In this document: positions 21,901 through 31,067 of the stretch, piece by piece
How the letters are laid out: every line of letters starts with the position of its first letter
Numbering within the stretch: the first letter of the stretch is position 1
DNA from: Leucocoprinus leucothites
Taxonomy: Eukaryota; Basidiomycota; Agaricomycetes; Agaricales; Agaricaceae
Direction of reading: 5' to 3'
DNA length: 64,000 nucleotides
Assembly (NCBI GenBank): GCA_013368445.1
Contig: JAACJO010000008.1
Coordinates: forward strand, 682,001-746,000
Program-made: the position numbers and the translations under genes
Notes under the pieces: generated by a model
Database searches by the model: none
The model's input: only the letters and a program-made list of their open reading frames with translations
What the model was told of the DNA's origin: nothing

Positions 21901-24223
21901 TACTCGAGGGAACGCCGAGTTTATCTCGCCGACTGTCATCTTTGATGAAAAAATGTTCCCAAAATGTCCAGACCAAAAACCCGCGGTTTACCCCGAGCCG
22001 CCTCGCACTGAGATTCCTCCAATCTCGACTATTCCGAATGTTCCAAATATAGACCATCCGCCTGCACCTCGAGGAGGAGAGCCGCCTCGTGTGCCTTCAC
22101 CTCGTGCTCCTCCACGCCCTAAAACACCTTCACCTCCTAGATCGCCAAGCCCACCTCTTTCTTACGCTGATCCTGAAGATCGCAATCCAAAAGAAGAGGA
22201 AGAAGAAGTTGAGTTACCTCCTTCTCCAGGACCTTCGCGAAAGGAACCTGGTCCACGTAAACGTGCTCGGTCTCCAACTCCACCCGAGGTACCGCCACCG
22301 CGACCTTCGGTCCAGAATGATCTTGATGCACTAGAACGGCTCGACCGCTGGGTCACCGAACGTGAAAACCGCCGTCCTAGGCGAAATGTTCAACCTCCGA
22401 ACAGACCAGGAAACGTGTATGGTGATAGGAGCGACCCTCTTGATGTCATCCGACGATATAGGGAACTCAATCCTAACTTACCGCGCAATCGTGCCCAATA
22501 TCGACCTATTCCTGGAGCAATTTCCGATGAGGAAGCTCGGAACAGATTACGAAACTGGAATATCCCTCACCCGGATAGTAGTATCGACACTAAACCGTCA
22601 TCTACCGATTTTGCGAAGTTCGTGAAGGAAGGGGGGGTAAAATTAGTCGATTTCCTTCTCGCACAATGCGCCAACGGGCCAGTTCCCGAACAGTTTAGAG
22701 ATATCGCGAACTTAGACGCTGATACTCAAACAAAATGGCAAAAAGCGATGCTTGAGGAATTAGACGCGCTTCACAAGCGTGGTGTATACGAGCTCGTTGA
22801 TCTCCCAAAAGGAAGGAGAGCTATTAAAAATAGATGGGTTTACAACATCAAGTCCGATAATCGCTATCGCTCTCGCCTTGTTGCGAAAGGGTTCTCCCAG
22901 ATCGAGGGAATCGACTTCAATGAACTCTTTTCTCCAGTTGTCCGATATGAGACCGCGCGCCTACTTCTTGGCATTGCAGCGCTTGAGGACTTTGACCTTC
23001 ACTCTGTTGACGTCAAAACAGCCTATTTATATGGCGATCTGGATGAAGAGATCTATATGGAGCAGCCAGAAGGATTCCGACTTCCTGGCCATGAGAAGAA
23101 AGTCTGGAGATTACGCAAAGCGATCTACGGTCTAAAACAAGCCGGTTTATCCTGGTGGAAAGCACTCACTTCATCGATGCTGAAACTTGGATTCAAGCGC
23201 TGTAAATCCGACGCTGGCGTTTATCATTTTACACATCCCAAGACCGGCGAGCATGTCTTTGCGGTCGTTTATGTGGATGATGTCTTCTTTATGGGTAAAA
23301 AGAATTCCCTGCTCCTCTCTGAGTTGAAGCAAAAATTCATGACCACTTGGGAATGTCGTGACCAAGGTGAACTTTCTGAGTTCCTAGGCATGAACATATC
23401 ACGCGATCGAAAAGAGAGAAAACTCTATGTAGATCAAGTGAAATACCTCGATAAGGTTCTTGAGAAGTTTGATATCCCCAAAGGCGCGAAATTCACACCG
23501 CTGCCATCAGGATTTGTCTTCGAACCCTATGTCGATAAGGTAGATCCTAAGTTTAGGACTCGTTACCAACAGTTAGTCGGATCGCTGATGTATCTTATGA
23601 TCGGATCGAGACCTGACATATCCTTTGCGGTTGTCAAACTCTCCCAGCAATCTGCCGCCCCTTCCAATGCGCACTTCCGGGCTGGACTCCATGTGCTGCA
23701 ATATTTGCGATCAACGCGCAATTATCGACTTGTCTTTGATGGAGCTTCTAACCAGGCCGTCATTGCTTGTTCCGATAGTGATTGGGCGCAAGACGGACAG
23801 TCTCGACGATCTGTCACAGGTAACTTTGTTACAATAGCGCGTGGACCTGTAAGCTGGCTTAGCCGCAAGCAGAAAACTGTCGCTTTGTCATCTACTGAAG
23901 CTGAATATATGGCGCTATCTGATTGCAGCCGCCAGCTGATGTGGATTCGACAACTTCTCGAAGAGATAGGTTTTAAAATTCCTGCTCCGATTCTCTATGG
24001 TGATAATATCGGATCTATCTTCTGGAGCGAGAACCCTGTTCAAGAAAAACGCTCGAAGCATATTGATATACGATACCACTATATCCGAGATATCGTTGAA
24101 GAAGGTTCCGTTGAGTTAGAATTTATCGAGGGCTCAAACAACCCTGCCGATATTCTGACGAAAAACCTCGGTTCAATTCTCTTCAATAAATTTGTTTATT
24201 CTCTGGGTATCGAATTTCTCTAG
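18923..24223 (+). CDS. Copia gag-pol polyprotein, 1766 aa, intact
   Basis: One open frame with ATG at 18923 after a 260-bp leader. Residues 1-235 are a copia-type Gag (IPVLQGPQNYQFWSMRMQGY near the start). Residues about 235-310 are Gln/Gly then Lys/Gly-rich and probably bind RNA, as there is no standard CCHC knuckle. A disordered linker runs to about 570. Protease: DSGASAHF with the catalytic Asp at 584. GAG-pre-integrase zinc site: H727, H732, C760, C763. Integrase triad: D790, D852, E888. The C-terminal integrase linker is Pro-rich. Reverse transcriptase: WVYNIKSDNRYRSRLVAKGF, SVDVKTAYLYGDLDEEIYM and YVDD at 1450-1453. RNase H: SDSDW with Asp 1618, SSTEAEYMALS and ADILTKNL at about 1743. 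No stop or frameshift interrupts it, and no recoding signal separates gag from pol. Confidence 0.98.
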   Translation: MSSINNGASRIPVLQGPQNYQFWSMRMQGYLSMITTPGTPLTGWTVTTGLVPALPAVVAPAIDESGSVTNAEEAAASLALRQEEERRRNFLEQSAIGLLIQAVPDSMLHLIVQGDPTATWESLQRLYGVQGPASVYGDFVRAVSWSLPGNMDPAQSIAELESLFTRIEGATTRLPEVIRAMILLRAVPQGMETLAQSILANQTQMSQLTWDLVRSAIQAAWSQKMTASASRTGRSNGQWQQNRNPGNQQRQGQGQQQGPFRSQPQQQPPNQGAGQKPGNPQTGNPGGDGKKGKRGKRGGKKGKGAANEAATDADATNTSGVTNVAPQYGASSAIGFAAPAIANRPLLANRIASLAEPVNASPSSSTRHLVAEARKNTPRLQERISESPQSEGYRRRSSKATKDKVLKIWDERLADLAVEAETTGSIIEEIPYYGGDMDECPPSPRMTPPADPMLESDSEGEDSDGWTSGLWTTQVFSSISDWINTDTVMPQHDREGACRLTRACSHVSAPGHAEHFRGLDMSSPAPVYTAFVSRTISVAPVGLLLNCDLTSVPRCVNLSKCEKALCCHCKGKKAPSRAASWILDSGASAHFTPYLDDFSTIEMGKFGEIQTANKNAPLFISGRGTVLIEHEIHDNGKMITATTSLSPVFYVKGMHDRLMSAGQLLESGLRSEADKHGTIFRDESGNAVLSAAPRSESQPTLQTVRCRIVHSNASSHVAQHPDYNIWHQRLGHPSNRVLSKTTDSTLNGPQVSIPDHSRPCPGCMKGKMHQKPFNDNPIRAKEAFEHVHSDLFELPIVSYHKYKWVMTLLDDYSSFAHVVLLRSKAEAAPRMVELLTYVQNQFGKSIRRFTSDRGGEFVAGTMQDYLRVKGIEFTPSAPRVHQQNGRAERLNRTLHEKAQAMRLHACLPDSWWDFAINTATHIYNRTSMNRIQWKTPFELVHGHKPDISHLRVFGCAAYVFLPDEMRPNKLSAKSELMIFVGYDREKNYIFLRHTRGNAEFISPTVIFDEKMFPKCPDQKPAVYPEPPRTEIPPISTIPNVPNIDHPPAPRGGEPPRVPSPRAPPRPKTPSPPRSPSPPLSYADPEDRNPKEEEEEVELPPSPGPSRKEPGPRKRARSPTPPEVPPPRPSVQNDLDALERLDRWVTERENRRPRRNVQPPNRPGNVYGDRSDPLDVIRRYRELNPNLPRNRAQYRPIPGAISDEEARNRLRNWNIPHPDSSIDTKPSSTDFAKFVKEGGVKLVDFLLAQCANGPVPEQFRDIANLDADTQTKWQKAMLEELDALHKRGVYELVDLPKGRRAIKNRWVYNIKSDNRYRSRLVAKGFSQIEGIDFNELFSPVVRYETARLLLGIAALEDFDLHSVDVKTAYLYGDLDEEIYMEQPEGFRLPGHEKKVWRLRKAIYGLKQAGLSWWKALTSSMLKLGFKRCKSDAGVYHFTHPKTGEHVFAVVYVDDVFFMGKKNSLLLSELKQKFMTTWECRDQGELSEFLGMNISRDRKERKLYVDQVKYLDKVLEKFDIPKGAKFTPLPSGFVFEPYVDKVDPKFRTRYQQLVGSLMYLMIGSRPDISFAVVKLSQQSAAPSNAHFRAGLHVLQYLRSTRNYRLVFDGASNQAVIACSDSDWAQDGQSRRSVTGNFVTIARGPVSWLSRKQKTVALSSTEAEYMALSDCSRQLMWIRQLLEEIGFKIPAPILYGDNIGSIFWSENPVQEKRSKHIDIRYHYIRDIVEEGSVELEFIEGSNNPADILTKNLGSILFNKFVYSLGIEFL

Positions 24224-24288
24224 CGCTTTAATAGCCGCTTAAACGAAGCGCTCTCGTAGTCGCTCAATTATGCATCTCCCGCCATTTC

Positions 24289-24301
24289 GAGTGAGGAGGA
24301 G
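24289..24301 (+). promoter_or_regulatory. Polypurine tract before the 3' LTR
   Basis: GAGTGAGGAGGAG ends at the base before the 3' LTR. The nine-base pure purine run (24293-24301) would prime plus-strand DNA synthesis. Confidence 0.85.
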
Positions 24302-24674
24302 TGTTGAATCACGTGCGCGTTTACATGCTGCTATACTTGTGTTCACTCTCAATTATGACATATGCATTCTATTATTAGATACCACTATGTTTACGCACCG
24401 ATACTTCGTGCGGACTATACATGTTTTACTATACGTTTTACCTGTACCCTTTACCACCTCGAAACGAGTGTGTAATACCCTCTTTATAGTAGAATTATTC
24501 GAACTCTTTAGTATAAATACCTTGTATTTTCTTCGTTATTCTACAGTCAATTTTATCTTCTCAGTCGCAACTACTACCTCGAACTTACTCCCATAACAGA
24601 CTAACTGCCTAGTAAAGTGAGTACTGACCTCGTCGTCTACCTTCACCGCTACGCTCCCCGTTGCTGCTTCGACA
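24302..24674 (+). repeat. 3' LTR of copia element
   Basis: 373 bp, same length as the 5' LTR. The only difference I find by eye is T at 24326 for C at 18314, a transition at a CpG in the 5' copy. No AATAAA is visible; the RNA end signal is not identified. Confidence 0.97.
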
Positions 24675-24679
24675 TAGTT

Positions 24680-26081
24680 TGTGTGGTACTCCGTGTCTCT
24701 GCCTTTCCACTTACAGTAGCATAAGGTTGGCTACAGAACAGGAACTAGTACTGTCTTGGTTGCTGTCACGTACTTGATCGAGTTTCCAAGCGCTTATCAG
24801 TAGGTGAAGACTTGTTGATTTGGCGACTTGACTGTAGGCGAAGAAGTTGGTCTCGGGCACTTGGCTGGCTCATGTGAGTCCCGAGCTTTAACGAAGGATA
24901 TCAAAGCATGATAACCTCCATTTAGAACAGGGAGGCCGCAAAACATCTAAACAAAAATAACTATTGATATGTTCCAGCAGCTCCGATGCAGAGCAGCGCT
25001 CGCATCTCATTTAGAACGCTGTCGTAAAGGCGCCAGGAAGTAAGATCAAGAGAAGTAGTTGATGCGGAATGAACAAGGTAGCGGCACTACTTTCCATTCT
25101 GCTTCAGAAAATGTTCTCTAGAAAATGAAGAACTATATAGGCACCTATTGTTTTTCGAAACCTATTGATTAGAATACTCATGCAATATGTGAGTACAAAG
25201 AAACGACCCTGTAACTTGTTCGGAGCCCACAGGCTGTCAATGAAACTTGAAACACGGAAAACCGTTGCATAATCTATAAGCTCACATGTAAGTGCCAAGG
25301 CAACTGCAGGCTGTATCGCTCATTTTACATTCCACCACACACTGGTAGTTGAGTTCATTTGGCTCCTGCTATAACTGGATGAGAGTCCATTAATAGTCAG
25401 TATATTTTCGGGCGGCTATCATAAGCTTTGCAGCAGAGAGGATCTTGTAGCACGTTGAGTGACACCAGGCTGCCTAGACGAAGCTACTAAGAATCTAAGT
25501 CGGCTAGGATCATTCCCTTCGGTGAATGCAAGGGACTCGGAGGGACGACGAGATGAGATGGGGGCCAGTGTCCTGGATCGGATGGTACCAACTGTTGGGA
25601 CCATGAATGATTTGCTAGCATGTGCAAAGGGCTGTGAATCATTCGTTGGCAAGGGGCAGTGACTGTTGGCGCGTTCAATGAGTACTTTTCTGGTTGGCTT
25701 AGGCCATCCCTGAGGATCGTTTCACGAGCAACTCTCATCTCTGCAGGCCTTGCCAGAGCGCTCCAAGTCACACTATCCTATTATGGTGAGTGTCTTTGTC
25801 GTTTAAGAAAGGAAGGGTCGTGTTGGTATGTAGACAGGGTATGCAGTTTCTTAAAATATGCACTGATGATGATCAATACAGATACCAGATGCTACAGTAG
25901 TGTCAATCAGGTTTATGATGTTATCTCTGATCTCAATTCCCATTTTCAGCCTTCACCGCCTCCCCCGAACAATAGACACGCTCTGGCTTAAGACTTCGTC
26001 TGTTGTTTTCTTACTGAGTCAGAAAGCTCACCTGTGTGCCCTCTTTATCACTTTACCCGTGAAGTTTGTCACTCTTCCGTT
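24680..26081. other. Gene-free stretch right of the retroelement
   Basis: 1.4 kb with only short open frames (up to 110 codons at 25659-25991) that lack motifs or supporting splice sites. The last 100 bp before 26082 are pyrimidine-rich and probably hold the promoter and 5' UTR of the next gene. No further LTR fragments were seen. Confidence 0.5.
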
Positions 26082-27269
26082 ATGAGCTCTAATCCAGGAT
26101 CAATCCAAGGCCGCAGGAAGGGCCCAAAGCAGCTCCCACGTCTCCCTCTGTCCGTGTTCACACCACCAAACTCTGGAACTTCGGACAAGTTCCCTCTACC
26201 ACCCAGCCCTAGCGCAATTCATCCAGAGAACGTCGTGGATGCACATGTCATAGGAGACCCTGGTTTACAGAAATGGCAGAATGAAGCCGGCGGAACGCTT
26301 GGAAGCCGTGCTCATGGTGTGGTTGTATCATCTTCAGCAGACAAGGTCGAGGAAGTGCCTAATGAGTGAGTATTGGTCCAAATGTGACATCGCTAGATAT
26401 CTGAACCTGAACGCTGGGCTGCCATTCAGGATAGGAAATACCAGAGTGCTTTCTGTCATGGTTCCTGTTGACCTAGAGAACCCTACGTCTATATCTACAG
26501 CAATTGCAGCGGTCAGCAAATCGAGCGTTCCAGTATCATTTTCCACTGTCTTCTCCAAGTCAACTCCAGATGGGATTGTAGGGCTTCGGGAACTCCTTCA
26601 GAAGGGCCGTCCAGTTGACATTGAGGTTCAGGCCAGCACCACGGATGGCTCCCTGGAAGGACTTGAGGAGTTCTTGACACGCGCCACTGCTGAACTAGAA
26701 GGAATTCCTCCGATCATTTTATGTGAGTGGAATTTCCAGTATCAGGGTATTGGCATTAGATCTCATATGATTATAGCCAACATCCTCCCACCTCCTCATG
26801 ACTTTAACTTGCCGATCATAAAATTGATGAACCATCCGACCTATCATGCATTCCAGGCTCAGACGGCCGCACTTTCTCTCTTCCCGTCTGTCTATGTCAA
26901 ATATCTACCTCCGACGTGGGGTGTCGCTACACCATCAACCCCCCAGCCTGGCGCAGCGACAGAAAGCTCAGGGGGCAAAGAACAGCGGGAATGGAAGCGC
27001 AGAATCAGGATGTACCGTGCGTATTTCTAGCTATGTGTTTGTGACGGTGCAAAATCTGATGCGAACATCTAGTGGGACCGGTCATGGAGGCTTTTGGTTT
27101 CCAACGAATTATCTTCGGATCGTCGAGTCCGAGTACCTCACAGGCTGCATCCAATTCGGGGGACTGGTACAATGTTTCTCGGGAATCAATCGCTGAACTT
27201 GGAGTAGAACAAGAATGTATTGATAGCGTCTTCTCGTTGAACGCGCAAAGCGTGTATGGATCCAAATGA
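26082..27269 (+). CDS. Conserved fungal protein with amidohydrolase-like C-terminus, metal ligands missing
   Basis: Exons 26082-26365, 26397-26722, 26777-27016 and 27073-27269 join in frame to 348 residues. After a basic, Pro-rich leader comes VVDAHVIGDPGLQKWQ, then alternating strands and helices: NTRVLSVMVPVDLENP, VPVSFSTVFS, GLEEFLTRATAELEGIPPII, SNILPPPHDFNLPIIKLMNH and FPSVYVKYLPPTWG. The end is MYLGPVMEAFGFQRIIFGSS, then IAELGVEQECIDSVFSLNAQ and VYG. The last block resembles the closing strand and helix of amidohydrolase-2 TIM-barrel proteins (usually GxDRVLFGSDWP...NAxRLYG). The usual HxH after the first strand is absent (only DAHVI), and the GSD metal ligand is replaced by GSSS. This suggests a non-catalytic or altered barrel. 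The family assignment is inference; function unknown. Confidence 0.7.
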
Positions 27270-27835
27270 GGATATTTGTAGGAGCATGTTGTACGCAGAT
27301 TAGCGATTATGTCGATTGCTTTGTTCTTCTTACCATAAATGGGAAACTTGATGCTTTACGTAACGGATCACGAACTGCTGCGGTAGGAAAAGGCTGCAAT
27401 CGACCAATCAAATTGAAGCACAGCACAATCAACGATCGGGTGGGGCAAGAGGACAGAAACAACGCGTCTGCCAGATGCCGTCAAGCCTAGTTGGGAAATG
27501 AAGGGCGGTAGACAATAGGGTAGTCTGATACGGATGAAAAGAGAATGCCGGTGGGAGTTGTGGGCGTAAGTATGGTGGGTGTGTGTAGGGTGGATGGCAC
27601 TATATTTGCAATGGGTCCCACGTGATATGCCATACGGAGATATCACCAACACCGGACACACGGCCAAATGGCACGCGTTGGGTATTTCCCCTCCCAACTT
27701 GTGGGTCCTCGTCACACTCCCTAGCCTTTAGCAGGCACTGTCCCGCAATTTTCCTTATATCCGGGTATTTCCCCCACATCTTCCTACCCTTCCTTTCCTG
27801 ACCTTCCTCTCCTTCTTCCTCTTTTTGCAAAGCCC
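27270..27835. other. Intergenic between two plus-strand genes
   Basis: 3' UTR of the amidohydrolase-like gene and promoter of the next gene. A CT-rich stretch (about 27770-27830) just before the ATG is typical of fungal core promoters. No other signal was seen. Confidence 0.5.
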
Positions 27836-30804
27836 ATGTCCCAGTCCCCACAGCTGACAAAAGACAGAGCGCCCAGGGGAACATCCGATTCATCGTAAGT
27901 CGGAGATCACTTCGTGTTCACGGCCATCGGCAATGAAATTTCATCCAGAAGCAGCAGGGAATCGAGTCCTGAGCGCGTATGTCGTTTATCATGTCCCATT
28001 TAATCAATCTAACAGCATTTCTAGGCAACTTCGAGAAAGCAACGTTCTTTCTCCCCAGAGTCCGAATCCAGCGATACGGCTGCACCGCAAATCACCGTTC
28101 GTGACTCGAGCCCACAAGCAGATCAACCCGTTATCCGCCAAGGGCTGGCGTTTCGCACAGTTTCCGCCAAACATATCAATACCTATGAACCCTCTGTGAA
28201 ATCGGGTGACACCGCTTTTCTGCCTGGACAAGAAGTACAGCCTAAAGCTCCAGGTGCATCCTCTTCCACCACGAGTCCCGTTGCCCTGGGACCTCCATTG
28301 TCATCAGCAAGCTCAACACCTGGTCCTCCACCATCGTCCTCTAACCCAGCAACACCGTCACCTCATCTGTCTGCGATGAGCACCCCATCTGATAAGTCGG
28401 CTGCACAGAAAGGGTCAAAGAAAATCACAAAGCCGACAACCAAAAAAGCAAAGCAAACGGAGGATACTTCATTCACAACAGGAAGATTCCGTCTCTCCCA
28501 ATACAGTGCAACCCCGAATGATGGACCTCCTGTTCTTCATGGACAAGGTTCTTATGCTTCTGTATATAGGCCGCCAGTAACAGGCGTGGAGGGAACCCCA
28601 CCCGGACCTGGACCTGAGCCTTCCTCGTCCCCTGTTGCATCCTCTGCCGCACCTACCTCCGGAACCAGGATCATAATGGCCGATCCAGCACCTAAAAGTA
28701 CAAGACGAAGCTCAAGACCTCAGTCAATTCAACCTACCATGGCTCCCGTCCAGGATGAGCCAACTACTAATACAAGCCCAACCCAAGCTAGGTCTCGCTC
28801 TGCCTATCCCACCCGCCCTCAATCGTCGTCTCAACTCCCACAACTCAACACCGTCCCTCCAACAACTAATCCTATCCCTCGTGGCTCAAACCCCCAGTCC
28901 GGTCCTGCAGGCATACCTCCGATGCTCTCCCCAGGATCAAATCATCTGTCGGCCAGTCACTCACAGGCCACTAACTATTATCGCCGAAACTACGAACAGG
29001 ATTCCCAACAAGGGCCTCGCTCTGAGCACTCGCGTATGCCGTCCACGCCGAGCCAGATGAGTGATCCTCGTAGTGTGGATGCTATGATGGCCCCTCCGCC
29101 TGGTGAACCATCAGGACCTCAAGCGAAGGGGAAAGAAAGAGAAATTCCGGGACAGCGTGTGTATCAGAGTTCCATTGTACACCCGACCATTTCTCACGAC
29201 ACATTAGGCCAGCCCAGCCAATCCGAGCACTTAGTTCGACCTCCCAGAGGCAACATTCGCCTGGTGACCGCTTTAATCGAGGACAACAGACATAATCCTC
29301 CAGATCACTTGCTGGCGGAGGTGTATATTCGGTGCTGGAGTGGTAGTCGCCCCGAAGAGCTATGGTGTGATGCCAAAGATTTGGTGAGTCCGATATCCGT
29401 GCATTCTATTTTCCATTCTTTGCCACTCGGACTCAATTTTCCTTTTAGAGCGAGGCGCTTCAGGCAAGCGCTTCCAGAATTGATGGTCAGTAATCTATTC
29501 AATCGTCGATCAACAGCGTTTCAGAAATTTTTCCATCTTTACAGGACCAGCAAAGGTTTTTACCATGCGTGGAGCCTATAGACAATGCTTTCTTCGAATA
29601 ACCGCTGACCAGGAAGACCGATACAATTCGATGAATCTCGCTTTAGCTTCCGACAGGACTATCCCCATTTCTGTCGAATATGTAAGTCTTAAATCCGCCG
29701 TGATTGTTATGTAACTTACTTTGTCTTTAGTGGGCACCTCCAGGCGCTCAATCAAAGCCTGGTGTCGACTGGCGGATGCCCTGGCATGGCTCGCCGACCC
29801 TTTCTCACCCCCAACCACCGCCTCCTCAATCCCAGTATCATTCTTACCAATACCCACAACCTCCTCAGCAGCAGCAGCAGCAGCAACATTATTCTCAATC
29901 TCCGTCCCAACATGTCTCGCCACATGCGCATTCCCAGTCGCATTCTCCTCATCCTCACTACTCTCACCAACATCCCGATGATGGGAGACATAGTCTAGAA
30001 GTTACGAGAAAACGCCCGTCTTACAACGACCAAAGCTCACCTGAATATCCGCCAATGTCACCTCTGCGGCGCGCACCTTTTGGTGCCCAAGCTCCCACTC
30101 ATAGTGCCCATGACCCCCGATATGAGGCACCTTCCATCTCTCGTAACCCTTCATCCTCGTACCCTCGCAAGAGACATCTCCCAGATGCTTCGTCTCCCAC
30201 TAATAACAACAGCCCTGGCGATGGTATGGATACAAGGCCTGACTTCAAAAGTCCGGGTTACGACTCACCCCATCCTGAGGACGTTCGTCAAGTGGTCTCA
30301 GATATGATTGATGAGCTTATGAGGGCCGATGCTTCGGCCACTAACTACACCCGCTTTATTCAGAGCCCCGTGCTGGCCCATACAATCAAGGCATACGGCG
30401 AGGTCGAGGAACTTTACAAGAAGTACGTAGGTCACCCCTTACCGGTGAATGGAAACCCCTCCTATAAGATATCCGAGGTGAGCATTATACCTGCAAGCTA
30501 GTGAATCCGATTCATCATTTTTGTAGGTTGATATCGCCCGAGGTCTTCGTACAGAAGATCCTCATAGGTTCATACAGGAGTGTCGGGAGACACTCTGGCT
30601 CCTCGAACTGTACGGGGAGAGGGGCAAACGGGGTGAAAACCCCAAAGTACTTGAGATGCTCAAGGAAGATTACCGCCCTGACTTTAGTAACGTCAAACCC
30701 ATCAAGCAGCTCCAGAAGCTTTTGAAAGATCTAGATGCCCAGTGGATGCGAGAGCATTCAGAGGGCGCAGGCGAGAATAATCGATCTACGCCGCGAATGA
30801 CTTG
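27836..30804 (+). CDS. Large disordered protein of unknown function with two conserved-looking blocks
   Basis: I do not recognise this gene. The start ATG at 27836 (MSQSPQLTKDRAPRGTSD) joins through exons 27836-27894, 27949-27976 and 28025-29383, then three short introns (29384 to about 29730) and one at about 30480. It ends at TGA 30804, giving roughly 880 residues. Most is Ser/Pro/Gln-rich disorder, with a Lys-rich patch (KGSKKITKPTTKKAKQ) and a poly-Gln run. Two parts look folded: residues around LVTALIEDNRHNPPDHLLAE to DRYNSMNLALASDRTIPISV, split over four exons; and a helical C-terminus with VSDMIDELMRADASATNYTR, then FIQECRETLWLLELYGERGK and NVKPIKQLQKLLKDLDAQWM. The composition suggests a nuclear regulatory or scaffold protein, but that is only inference. 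There is no signal peptide or membrane segment. Confidence 0.8.
29866..29886 (+). repeat. CAG trinucleotide run encoding poly-Gln
   Basis: (CAG)6CAA inside the unknown gene at 27836-30804, giving seven glutamines. It is likely length-variable between strains. Confidence 0.9.
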
Positions 30805-31067
30805 ATCTTATTTTCTTTAATACTACCACTGTCCTTTGCAATATTTCATGCTTGCTGCATCTTCTTACTACGGAATGCTCTGTCGCATTGCTTTCGATAG
30901 TTTCCAATCATTTCTGCCGCAATATTTATTTGAATTAAACAATTGCTTGTGGCAATCCACGGTTTTCAGACTCCGACAGATTTGTGATCACGTACATAGT
31001 AAGCGCGAGTGATCTTTGAGTGATCTGGGACGCGTCGCATAACGCTTTTTATCAAAACTACTTAATC

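Larger units (their letters stand above)
18290..24674 (+). mobile_element. Complete Ty1/copia (Pseudoviridae) LTR retrotransposon
   Basis: 6,385-bp element: two 373-bp LTRs (18290-18662 and 24302-24674), primer-binding site, one uninterrupted gag-pol frame and a polypurine tract, bounded by a 5-bp TAGTT duplication. The pol order protease, integrase, reverse transcriptase, RNase H defines the copia superfamily. By eye the LTRs differ at a single position (C at 18314, T at 24326), so insertion was recent. All catalytic motifs I can check are present, so the copy may still be able to move; expression is unknown. It sits in an intergenic gap upstream of the lipase gene, in opposite orientation. 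Confidence 0.98.
18285..24679 (+). repeat. Target site duplication TAGTT flanking the retrotransposon
   Basis: TAGTT at 18285-18289 directly precedes the 5' LTR and TAGTT at 24675-24679 directly follows the 3' LTR. A 5-bp duplication is the normal product of copia integrase. Its intact state marks a single, unrearranged insertion. Confidence 0.95.

Noticed and set aside
27600..27893. 97-codon minus-strand frame with a signal-peptide-like start
   Set aside because: It overlaps the true first two exons (27836-27976) of the plus-strand gene, whose in-frame splicing is far better supported.
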